Source: JAVJUS01 sp040220455
Lineage (GTDB): Bacteria; Pseudomonadota; Alphaproteobacteria; DSM-16000; Inquilinaceae
Direction of reading: 5' to 3'
Assembly: GCA_040220455.1 (NCBI GenBank)
Contig: JAVJUS010000113.1
Span: 1-16,727, forward strand
Length of the DNA stretch: 16,727 bases
Shown: one piece after another, positions 9,420 to 15,872 of the stretch
How the letters are laid out: each line of letters opens with the position of its first letter
Position numbering within the stretch: position 1 is the first letter of the stretch
The notes under the pieces: generated by a model
Database searches by the model: none
Told to the model about the DNA's origin: nothing
The model's input: only the letters and a program-made list of their open reading frames with translations
Position numbers and translations under genes: made by a program

Positions 9420-10823
9420 ATGGTCGCCGAGGTCGCCGCCCGCCCGCGCCGGGCCGCCGATCGACACTTGGTCTCGGTGCTGGAGGGCATCGTGGGGGCC
9501 GACCGGGTCTCCACCGCCGCGGCGGTGTGCGAGCAGCACGGCCGGGACGAGAGCTACCATCCCGCCGTCGCGCCCGACGCCGTCGTCTTCGCGCAGTCGA
9601 CCGAGGAGGTGACGGCCGTCGTCGCCGCCTGCGCCGCGCGCAACGTGCCGATCGTGCCGTTCGGCGTCGGCACCTCGCTCGAGGGCGGGGTGGCGGCGCT
9701 GGAGGGCGGGGTGTGCATCGACCTCTCGGGCATGAACCGGGTGCTGCGCGTCTCCGGCGAGGACATGGACTGCACGGTCGAGGCCGGCGTCACGCGCAAG
9801 CAGCTCAACGAATATCTGCGCGACACCGGCCTGTTCTTCCCGATCGACCCGGGCGCCGACGCGACTATCGGCGGCATGGCCTCGACCCGGGCGTCGGGCA
9901 CCAACGCCGTGCGCTACGGCACCATGCGCGAGGCGGTGCTGGGCCTGACCGTGGTCACCGCCGACGGCCGGGTGATCCGCACCGGCGGGCGGGCGCGCAA
10001 GTCGGCCGCGGGCTACGACCTGACGCGGCTCTTCGTCGGCTCGGAAGGCACGCTGGGCGTCATCACCGAGGTGACGCTGCGCCTGCACGGCATCCCGGAG
10101 GCCGTGTCCTCGGCCGTGTGCGCCTTCCCGACGCTCCAGGGCGCGGTCGACACGGTGATCACGACGATCCAGGCGGGCGTGCCGGTGGCCCGGATCGAGC
10201 TGCTGGACGAGGTCCAGATGGACGCGGTCAATCGCTTCTCCAAGCTCGACTACACGGTCGCGCCGACGCTGTTCTTCGAGTTCCACGGCACCGAGCGCGG
10301 CGTCGTCGAGCAGGCCGAGCAGGTCCAGGCTCTCGCCGGGGAGTTCGGCGGCACCGACTTCCGCTGGGCGACGAAGGCGGAGGACCGCTCGACGCTCTGG
10401 CAGGCGCGCCACGACGCCTACTACGCCGCGCTGGCGCTGCGGCCCGGGGCCAAGGGCATGCCGACGGATGTCTGCGTGCCGATCTCGCGCCTGGCCGAGT
10501 GCATCACCGAGACCAAGAAGGACATCGCCGAGGCCGGGGTGCTCGCACCGCTGGTCGGCCATGTCGGCGACGGCAACTTCCACCTGGTCTATGTCCTCGA
10601 CCCCGACGACCCGGCCGAGCTCGAGCGCGCGAGCGCCCTGCACGAGCGCATGGTCCACCGGGCGCTCGCCATGGGCGGCACCTGCACGGGCGAGCACGGC
10701 ATCGGCTACGGCAAGACCGCCTTCCTGGAGGCCGAGCACGGCGACGCCGTCCAGGTCATGCGCCAGATCAAGCAGGCCCTCGACCCCCACGACCTGATGA
10801 ACCCGGGCAAGGTGTTCCGGTAG
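9420..10823 (+). CDS. FAD-linked D-2-hydroxyacid dehydrogenase, D-lactate dehydrogenase (cytochrome) type
   Basis: The 467-residue product belongs to the GlcD/LDHD family, which oxidises D-lactate or similar D-2-hydroxyacids and passes electrons to the respiratory chain or an electron carrier. The N-terminal PCMH-type FAD domain shows PFGVGTSLEGG (80-90), GADATIGGMASTRASGTNAV (145-164) and GYDLTRLFVGSEGTLGVITE (198-217). The C-terminal cap shows TDVCVPISRL (349-358), GHVGDGNFH (380-388) and GEHGIGYGK (424-432), whose His residues are those expected to act in catalysis and metal binding. The VCVPISRL segment favours the LDHD subgroup over glycolate oxidase GlcD. Length is normal for the family. 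I chose the ATG at 9420 because GAGGGGAGAGG lies just before it; an ATG 126 bases upstream would start inside the repeat. No glcE/glcF partner is nearby. The gene is isolated between two inverted repeat copies, and a part in the quinoprotein block is not supported. Confidence 0.88.
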   Translation: MVAEVAARPRRAADRHLVSVLEGIVGADRVSTAAAVCEQHGRDESYHPAVAPDAVVFAQSTEEVTAVVAACAARNVPIVPFGVGTSLEGGVAALEGGVCIDLSGMNRVLRVSGEDMDCTVEAGVTRKQLNEYLRDTGLFFPIDPGADATIGGMASTRASGTNAVRYGTMREAVLGLTVVTADGRVIRTGGRARKSAAGYDLTRLFVGSEGTLGVITEVTLRLHGIPEAVSSAVCAFPTLQGAVDTVITTIQAGVPVARIELLDEVQMDAVNRFSKLDYTVAPTLFFEFHGTERGVVEQAEQVQALAGEFGGTDFRWATKAEDRSTLWQARHDAYYAALALRPGAKGMPTDVCVPISRLAECITETKKDIAEAGVLAPLVGHVGDGNFHLVYVLDPDDPAELERASALHERMVHRALAMGGTCTGEHGIGYGKTAFLEAEHGDAVQVMRQIKQALDPHDLMNPGKVFR

Positions 10824-10840
10824 GGATAGCGGGCCGGCGG

Positions 10841-10884
10841 CTAGAGCATCCTGCGCCCGGGCGCGCGCAGACAATATGCTCTAG
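10841..10884. repeat. CTAGAGCAT hairpin downstream of the dehydrogenase gene
   Basis: Arms CTAGAGCAT (10841-10849) and ATGCTCTAG (10876-10884) are perfect inverted repeats, with a further GC-rich stem (CTGCGC ... GCGCAG) between them. It begins 17 bases after the dehydrogenase stop. No T-run follows on the plus strand, so it is not a classic intrinsic terminator, though it could protect or end the transcript. CTAG is a rare tetramer in most bacteria, and CTAGAGCAT-type dispersed palindromes are, as far as I recall, widespread in alphaproteobacteria. A smaller TAGGG/CCCTA inverted repeat follows at 10896-10911. Confidence 0.65.
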
Positions 10885-10916
10885 GTCGTTGAAAATAGGG
10901 AAATTGCCCTAGCGTA

Positions 10917-11015
10917 CCGTAGGTTGCCCACGGCGAAGCGGTGCGCAACGGCCCCGACCGTGCCGTCGCGCACGGCCTTCGGCCGTGGGCGACCTACGCC
11001 ATAGGCGACCTATGG
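10917..11015 (-). repeat. Palindromic repeat element, copy B (inverted relative to copy A)
   Basis: It runs from CCGTAGGTTGCCCAC (10917-10931) to GTGGGCGACCTACG (10985-10998). Read on the minus strand it matches the copy at 9237-9337, including the GGCCTTCGGCC hairpin on the same side and the duplicated terminal box. Here the extra box is altered into CCATAGG-CGA-CCTATGG (10999-11015), a perfect 7-bp stem with a 3-base loop. The element lies in the leader region of yciB, ending about 60 bases before its start codon. Confidence 0.82.
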
Positions 11016-11074
11016 TGTGCCCGTACCCCGATCCGCCCTTGGCGGCGGGGCGGGGTTCTGGTTGAGTGGCCCGC

Positions 11075-11767
11075 ATGACCGGATCGACCCCGCCCGAGAC
11101 GACCGCCGACTCCAAGCCCGCGCACAACACGCAAGGGGCGGACACCGTCGCGGCCGACAAGCCGGGCCTCGGCCCCTTCGCGCGGCTGGCCGTGGAGGCC
11201 GGGCCGCTCGTCGTCTTCTTCGTGGTCAACCGGCTGGAAGGCATCATGGCGGGCACCGGGGCCTTCATGGCCGCGACGCTGGTCTCCGTCGTGCTGTCCC
11301 ATCGGCTCGACCGGCGCCTGCCGCTGATGCCGCTGATCTCCTGCGGCTTCGTGATGCTGTTCGGCGGGCTGACCCTGGCGCTCGACGACGCGCTGTTCAT
11401 CAAGATCAAGCCGACGGTGGTCAACCTGCTCTTCGCCGCCGTGCTCGGCATCGGGCTGGCCCTGAAGCGGCCGTTCCTGAAGATGCTGATGGGCGCGATG
11501 ATCGAGCTGGACGATCAGGGCTGGCGCGTCCTGACCCTGCGCTGGGCGGTGTTCTTCGTCGTGCTGGCGGTGCTCAACGAGATCGTCTGGCGCTCGATGT
11601 CGACCGATGCCTGGGTCAACTTCAAGGTCTTCGCCCTGATGCCGCTGACCTTGCTGTTCGGCCTCGCCAACGTGCCGCTGATCATGCGCCACCAGCTTGG
11701 CGGCGCGGATGGCGCCCGGGCGCGCGAGGCGGCGGCCGAGCAGGCCGAGGACACGCTGACGAACTGA
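11075..11767 (+). CDS. yciB: Inner-membrane septation protein, YciB/IspZ family
   Basis: The 230-residue product is a YciB (septation protein A, also called IspZ) homologue, an integral inner-membrane protein linked in enterobacteria to cell-envelope synthesis and division complexes. Family sequence is clear: EAGPLVVFFVVN (41-52), TGAFMAATLVSVVLS (61-75), PLMPLISCGFVMLFGGLTLA (83-102), DDALFIKIKPTVVNLLFAA (104-122), a DDQGWRVLTLRWAVFFVVLAVLNE-like helix (146-169) and NFKVFALMPLTLLFGLANVP (182-201). About five membrane segments are apparent. Residues 1-33 are a polar extension not usual in enterobacterial YciB, and the C-terminal 20 residues are charged and Ala-rich. The ATG at 11075 is preferred; a GTG three codons earlier is possible, and neither has a strong ribosome binding site. 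The gene converges with nrdJ, with 24 bases between the stops. Confidence 0.92.
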   Translation: MTGSTPPETTADSKPAHNTQGADTVAADKPGLGPFARLAVEAGPLVVFFVVNRLEGIMAGTGAFMAATLVSVVLSHRLDRRLPLMPLISCGFVMLFGGLTLALDDALFIKIKPTVVNLLFAAVLGIGLALKRPFLKMLMGAMIELDDQGWRVLTLRWAVFFVVLAVLNEIVWRSMSTDAWVNFKVFALMPLTLLFGLANVPLIMRHQLGGADGARAREAAAEQAEDTLTN

Positions 11768-11772
11768 GCGGC

Positions 11773-11787
11773 CGCCGGGACCCGGCG
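11773..11787. terminator. Short palindrome between convergent yciB and nrdJ
   Basis: CGCCGGG-A-CCCGGCG is a perfect palindrome filling most of the 24 bases between the two converging stop codons. It could form a short, very stable hairpin on either transcript and act as a bidirectional end point. There is no T-run on either side, so a function as an intrinsic terminator is only suggested by position. Confidence 0.4.
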
Positions 11788-11791
11788 TGCG

Positions 11792-14218
11792 TCAGGAGCA
11801 GCGCGAATAGCCGCAGTTGAGGCAGAGATCGCAATCCTCCTGCCGGATGAGCGACGGCGTGGCGCAGCGCGGGCAGGGCCGCCCGGGCGCCGCCCCGCCG
11901 CCGGTGCCGCCCCCGGTGGCGCCAGACGACGCCGACGCCGCGGCCGCCGCGAGCCGCCGCCGCTCCGCCCCGTCCGACTCGGCCTCGGCGACCGGCAGGA
12001 AGCCGATATCGATCATGTGGCGCTCGATCACCTCGCCGATCGCGGCCAGCAGCGAGGGGACGTAGCGGCCCTGCTGCCAATAGCCGCCGCGCGGGTCGAA
12101 GACGCTCTTGAGCTCCTCGACCACGAAGGAGACGTCGCCGCCGCGCCGGAAGACCGCGCTGATCATCCGCGTCAGCGCGACCGTCCAGGCGAAATGCTCC
12201 ATGTTCTTGGAGTTGATGAAGACCTCGAACGGCCGCCGCCGGCCGTCCTGCTCGATATCGTTGATGGTGACGTAGAGCGCGTGGTCGCTCTCCGGCCATT
12301 TGAGCTTGTAGGTCCGCCCCGGCAGGGAGCCCGGCCGGTCCAGCGGCTGTGTCATGTAGACGATCTCGCCGGGCGCCTCGGCCCGGGAGGGCGCGCGCGA
12401 CGGGGCGGGTGCCGCGGGTACCTCCTCGCCGCTGGTCGCCGCCTCGGCGCTCTCGGGCGGCGCGGACGGCGCGACCTCGGCCTCCGTCGGCCCTTCGCCG
12501 GCATCGGCGGTCGGCGCCTCGCCCCAGTCGAGCACGGCACCGGTGACCGGGTTCGGGCGGTAGGTGGTGCAGCCCTTGCAGCCCAGGCGATAGGCCTCGC
12601 GATAGACGGACTCGAACTCCGCGAAATCCAGGTCGGCCGGGCAGTTGATCGTCTTGCTGATCGAGCTGTCGACCCATTTCTGGGCCGCCGCCTGGATCGC
12701 CAGGTGGTCGCGCGGCGCGAGCTCGCGGGCCTCGACGAAGGCGTCGGCCGGCCGCGCCGCCTCCCCGTACATGCGCCGCCACAGCCCGACCGCGTGATCG
12801 GTCACCTCCTCCGTCCGGCGGGTGCCGTCGGGCATCAGGACGGCGCGGCTGTAGGCATAGGCGAAGATCGGCTCGATGCCCGAGGAGACGTTGTCCGCGA
12901 ACAGCGAGATCGTCCCCGTCGGCGCGATCGAGGTGACGAGCGCGTTGCGCACGCCGTGGCGCTCGATCGCCGCGCGGACGTCGGCGTCCAGCGCCCGGAT
13001 CATCGGCCGGTCGAGATAGGCGTCGGCGTCGTAGAGCGGGAAGGCCCCCTTCTCCGCCGCCAGCTCGGCCGAGGCGCGGTAGGCGAGGTTCTGGATGCGG
13101 CGCAGCCAGGCCTCGGTCAGCGCGACCGAGTCCGCCGAGCCGTAGCGCACGCCGACCATGGCCAGCGCGTCGGCCAGCCCGGTCACGCCGAGGCCGATCC
13201 GCCGCTTGGCCCGCGCCTCGTGCGCCTGGGCCTCCAGCGGGAAGCCGGAGACCTCGATCACGTCGTCCATCAGCCGCACGGCGACCGGCACGATCTCGGC
13301 CAGCCGCTCCTCGTCCAGCCGCGCGTCGGGGCCGAACGGGTCGCGCACCAGCCGGGCCAGGTTGACGGAGCCGAGCAGGCAGGCGCCATAGGGTGGCAGC
13401 GGCTGCTCCCCGCACGGGTTCGTCGCCCGGATCGTCTCCGCGTAGGCCAGGTTGTTGGCCGCGTTGATCCGGTCGATGAAGATCACGCCCGGCTCGGCGT
13501 AGTCGTAGGTCGCGCGCATGATCCGGTCCCACAGGGAGCGGGCGCGCACGGTGCGGTAGACGGTGCCGTCGAAGACCAGGTCCCAGTCGGCGTCGGCCTC
13601 CACGGCCTCCATGAAGGCGTCGGTGACCAGGACCGAGACGTTGAACATGCGTAGGCGACCGGGATCGCGCTTGGCGTCGATGAAGGCCTCGATGTCCGGA
13701 TGGTCGCAGCGCAGGGTGCCCATCATGGCGCCACGGCGCGAACCCGCGCTCATCACCGTGCGGCACATGGCGTCCCACACGTCCATGAAGCTGAGCGGAC
13801 CCGACGCGTCCGCGCCGACGCCGTGCACCGGGGCGCCTTTCGGCCGCAGGCTGGAGAAGTCGTAGCCGATGCCGCCGCCCTGCTGCATGGTCAGCGCGGC
13901 TTCCTTGAGGTGGTCGAAGATCGACGCCATGGAGTCGTCGATCACGCCCATGACGAAGCAATTGAACAGCGTTACCGACCGGCCGGTGCCCGCGCCGGCC
14001 AGAATGCGGCCGGCCGGCAGGAACTCCAGGTCTTCCAGGATGCCGTGGAAGCGCGTCGCCCAGGCGTCGCGCGCGCCTTCCGGCTCGGCCGCCGCGACGG
14101 CGCGGGCGACCCGGCGCAGCGTGTCCTCCACCTCCCCGTCGATCGGCTGGCCGTCGGCGCCGCGCAGCCGGTACTTCATGTCCCAGATCTGGCGGGAGAT
14201 GTCGCTGAGCGGGATCAT
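11792..14218 (-). CDS. nrdJ: Coenzyme B12-dependent (class II) ribonucleotide reductase
   Basis: The 808-residue product reduces ribonucleotides to deoxyribonucleotides using an adenosylcobalamin-derived thiyl radical, without need for oxygen. Active-site residues are in place: C87 in FNCFVMG and C280 in PPYGACLLGSVNL as the reducing pair, C269 in NPCGEQ as the thiyl radical site, plus QGGGIGYDFSSLRPKG (113-128) and APTGTISLFADNVSSGIEP (432-450). GCKGCTTYRPNP closes the barrel near 546-557. A low-complexity Ala/Pro/Glu/Ser linker (about 568-617) leads to a second domain (618-745) with EVFINSKNMEHFAWT. A Gly/Ala/Ser linker then leads to a C-terminal Cys cluster (C782, C785, C796, C799, C802, C807), the usual redox/zinc tail. 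I chose the ATG at 14218 because CCCGGAG precedes it closely. An upstream TTG in frame would overlap the promoter region. The gene has its own promoter region with a LexA-type site. Confidence 0.95.
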   Translation of the reverse strand: MIPLSDISRQIWDMKYRLRGADGQPIDGEVEDTLRRVARAVAAAEPEGARDAWATRFHGILEDLEFLPAGRILAGAGTGRSVTLFNCFVMGVIDDSMASIFDHLKEAALTMQQGGGIGYDFSSLRPKGAPVHGVGADASGPLSFMDVWDAMCRTVMSAGSRRGAMMGTLRCDHPDIEAFIDAKRDPGRLRMFNVSVLVTDAFMEAVEADADWDLVFDGTVYRTVRARSLWDRIMRATYDYAEPGVIFIDRINAANNLAYAETIRATNPCGEQPLPPYGACLLGSVNLARLVRDPFGPDARLDEERLAEIVPVAVRLMDDVIEVSGFPLEAQAHEARAKRRIGLGVTGLADALAMVGVRYGSADSVALTEAWLRRIQNLAYRASAELAAEKGAFPLYDADAYLDRPMIRALDADVRAAIERHGVRNALVTSIAPTGTISLFADNVSSGIEPIFAYAYSRAVLMPDGTRRTEEVTDHAVGLWRRMYGEAARPADAFVEARELAPRDHLAIQAAAQKWVDSSISKTINCPADLDFAEFESVYREAYRLGCKGCTTYRPNPVTGAVLDWGEAPTADAGEGPTEAEVAPSAPPESAEAATSGEEVPAAPAPSRAPSRAEAPGEIVYMTQPLDRPGSLPGRTYKLKWPESDHALYVTINDIEQDGRRRPFEVFINSKNMEHFAWTVALTRMISAVFRRGGDVSFVVEELKSVFDPRGGYWQQGRYVPSLLAAIGEVIERHMIDIGFLPVAEAESDGAERRRLAAAAASASSGATGGGTGGGAAPGRPCPRCATPSLIRQEDCDLCLNCGYSRCS

Positions 14219-14267
14219 GGCGGCTCCGGGCCGGGCCAGCGGGCGCGGGCGTGGTCGAGGCGAACGT

Positions 14268-14298
14268 CTTAAATGGCTTCGCGGACGCCGTGAGTCAA
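14268..14298 (-). promoter_or_regulatory. Candidate nrdJ promoter
   Basis: On the minus strand, TTGACT (complement of 14293-14298) is a 5-of-6 match to the -35 consensus. TTTAAG (complement of 14268-14273) lies 19 bp downstream as a weak -10. It lies 50-80 bases before the nrdJ ATG and directly next to the LexA-type site. The long spacer makes the -10 assignment tentative. Confidence 0.45.
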
Positions 14299-14304
14299 GC
14301 AAAT

Positions 14305-14319
14305 GTTCCGCATATGTTC
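14305..14319. promoter_or_regulatory. Candidate LexA (SOS) box upstream of nrdJ
   Basis: GTTC at 14305-14308 and GTTC at 14316-14319 are separated by exactly 7 bases, a perfect match to the direct-repeat LexA operator known from alphaproteobacteria (GTTC-N7-GTTC). It sits 6 bp upstream of the candidate nrdJ -35 hexamer and 31 bp after the plsC stop codon. With no divergent gene here, nrdJ is the only plausible target. A chance match cannot be ruled out from one site. Confidence 0.6.
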
Positions 14320-14349
14320 ATGTCGAGCCGGTCGGTGCGAGGGTCTCGT

Positions 14350-15159
14350 TCAGGCGTCCGCCGACTCACCGTCCGCTTCCGGCACGTCGCGCGCCTCCCG
14401 GCGCATGGCGGCGTGCTCGGCCGGGTCGGGACGCGCGGTCGCCGGCCCGCCGGCGGCGAGGCTGATGCGCTCGCTCGCCGTCTCCAGCTCGGATTCGAGG
14501 CGCTTGATGAAGCTGTCGCGGTCGAGGCCGGGCGGGATCGGGTCGAGGAACTCCACCGTCACCGTGCCGGGCGACTTCAGGAATTTTCGCCGGCCCCAGA
14601 ACAGCCCGGAATTCAGTGCCATCGGCACGACCGGCAGGTGCAGGTTCTCGTAGAGCGCGACGACGCCGACGCGGTAGGGCCGCCAGGCGCCGGGCGAGGT
14701 GCGCGTGCCCTGGGGAAAGATCACGATCGGCCGGCCCTGCGCGGCGATCCGGCGCGCGGCGGTGATCATGCTCTGGATCGCCTTGCTGCGCCCGCCGCGG
14801 TCGACCGGGATCAAGTCGGCCTTGGCGGCGTACCAGCCCCAGACGGGCACGGACAGCAGCTCCCGCTTGAGCACCGGGGCCGGGTCGTCGAGGATCAGGT
14901 GGAGCTTCAGTGTCTCCCAGGCCGACTGGTGCTTGGCGGCGACGATGCACGGCCCCTCGGGCAGCCGGTCGCGGCCGATCACCCGGTAGTCGAGCCCGAC
15001 GACGACCCGCTCCATCACCGCGATACCACGCAGGTAGAACAGCGCGCCGGCCATCATCGCCCGGCGCGGCAGCACCAGCGTCCACAGCAGCCCCACGCAC
15101 AGCACCGCCGTCCAGAGGTAGAACAGGATGTTGAAGAGGATCGAGCGGGCGAAGGTCAT
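14350..15159 (-). CDS. plsC: 1-acyl-sn-glycerol-3-phosphate acyltransferase, PlsC family
   Basis: The 269-residue product is a membrane-associated acyltransferase that makes phosphatidic acid from lysophosphatidic acid. An N-terminal hydrophobic stretch (about residues 5-45) anchors it. The catalytic block is KHQSAWETL, the HX4D motif with Glu in place of Asp. FPQGTRTSPG is the substrate-binding EGTR-type motif with Gln in place of Glu, and VPMALNSGLFWGRRKFL is a typical late motif. I believe these Glu and Gln variants are common in alphaproteobacterial members, so I do not read them as inactivation. The C-terminal 40 residues are polar and Ala-rich. The ATG at 15159 is preferred because CGGAAAG lies just upstream and the protein then begins with the anchor helix; the frame is open further upstream but overlaps the previous gene. 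It is probably the last gene of an ftsX-ydcF-plsC unit. Confidence 0.92.
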   Translation of the reverse strand: MTFARSILFNILFYLWTAVLCVGLLWTLVLPRRAMMAGALFYLRGIAVMERVVVGLDYRVIGRDRLPEGPCIVAAKHQSAWETLKLHLILDDPAPVLKRELLSVPVWGWYAAKADLIPVDRGGRSKAIQSMITAARRIAAQGRPIVIFPQGTRTSPGAWRPYRVGVVALYENLHLPVVPMALNSGLFWGRRKFLKSPGTVTVEFLDPIPPGLDRDSFIKRLESELETASERISLAAGGPATARPDPAEHAAMRREARDVPEADGESADA

Positions 15160-15242
15160 GCGGACTTTCCGGTGGGGCCGCCGGCCCGGGGCGGGGCCGA
15201 CGGGGACGGGGCGGGGGCGCGCGGTCCGGGCGCGGGCGCGGC

Positions 15243-15872
15243 TCAGCGCCCGGGCGAGGCGCCGCGCGCCAGGGCGACCAGATACTTGGTCCATTCCTGC
15301 GCGATCAAGAGGGCCGTGCCCGGGCTCGCCCACCAGCGCTCCAGGCGGACGCCGTCGGGCTCCACCGGATGGGGCACGATGCGCACCTCCGGCAGGACGC
15401 GGCGGAATTCCAGCAGGCTGCGCGCCATGTGGTAGTTGGAGGTGACCAGCCGGATCGAGGTAAAGCCGTGCTCGCGCATCCAGGCCGCCGCCTCGGCGGC
15501 GTTGCCGCGGGTGTCGGCGGCCTCGTAGCCGACGGTGACGCAGCAGGCGAGCTCTTCGGCGCCCGGCGCGCCCAGCTCCAGGAGGCGGGCGATGTCGACC
15601 CGGCTGTCCACGCCGGAGACGAGCACGGCGTCCGCGCGGCCGGCGGCGAGCAGGGCGAGCCCCTCGGCCAGGCGGTTGGTGCCGCCGGTCGGCACGACAA
15701 TGGCGTCGGTCGGCGCGTCGCCGGGCGGCGGCAGGCGGGCCGACCACTGGGCGAACCAGACGAAGCCGGCGGCCCAGGCGACCGCCGCCGCGGCCAGGAC
15801 CACCAGCACGACGCGCGGCACCCGCCGCCGCGCCGTGCCGTCTGCTGCGCGCCCCGTCATCGCCCCGGTCAC
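15243..15872 (-). CDS. YdcF/ElyC-family (DUF218) membrane protein
   Basis: The 209-residue product has one N-terminal membrane segment (about 18-42, VPRVVLVVLAAAAVAWAAGF) and a DUF218 domain outside it. Seen in order are DAIVVPTGGTNRLAEGLALL (57-76), ADAVLVSGVDS, ADTRGNAAEAAAWM and TSNYHMARSLLEFRRVL. In enterobacteria, DUF218 members such as ElyC and SanA affect envelope polysaccharide homeostasis, but the biochemical activity is not settled, so no reaction is proposed. The start is taken as the GTG at 15872, because it overlaps the ftsX stop as GTGA and implies translational coupling; an ATG four codons later is the alternative. An 83-base GC-rich gap separates it from plsC. Confidence 0.85.
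   Translation of the reverse strand: MTGAMTGRAADGTARRRVPRVVLVVLAAAAVAWAAGFVWFAQWSARLPPPGDAPTDAIVVPTGGTNRLAEGLALLAAGRADAVLVSGVDSRVDIARLLELGAPGAEELACCVTVGYEAADTRGNAAEAAAWMREHGFTSIRLVTSNYHMARSLLEFRRVLPEVRIVPHPVEPDGVRLERWWASPGTALLIAQEWTKYLVALARGASPGR

Noticed and set aside
4344..10874. A 2176-codon open frame on the minus strand
   Set aside because: It lies antisense to four or five genes with clear families, is full of Arg, Ala, Gly, His and Asp without domain motifs, and exists because GC-rich codons rarely give antisense stops.
5525..10912. A 1795-codon open frame on the plus strand
   Set aside because: It is a shifted frame of the radical SAM, ferritin-fusion, flavoprotein and dehydrogenase genes; Arg/Pro/Gly-rich with no recognisable family.
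9237..11015. Composite transposon around the dehydrogenase gene
   Set aside because: The flanking copies are about 100 bases with no transposase frame or target-site duplication that I can see; a dispersed palindromic repeat fits better.
12017..13654. A 545-codon plus-strand open frame opposite nrdJ
   Set aside because: Antisense shadow; nrdJ has all its catalytic motifs on the other strand.
14219..14302. Upstream TTG start for nrdJ adding 28 Arg/Pro-rich residues
   Set aside because: It covers the candidate promoter, and the MIPLSDISRQIWDMKYR start at 14218 has its own Shine-Dalgarno sequence.
14219..14349. Cobalamin riboswitch or NrdR box upstream of nrdJ
   Set aside because: The gap is only 131 bases and I see neither a B12-box-like sequence nor a pair of NrdR-type palindromes.
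15160..15747. Long N-terminal extension of plsC
   Set aside because: The extension overlaps the ydcF-like gene in another frame and is Arg/Pro-rich; the anchor helix begins at the ATG at 15159.
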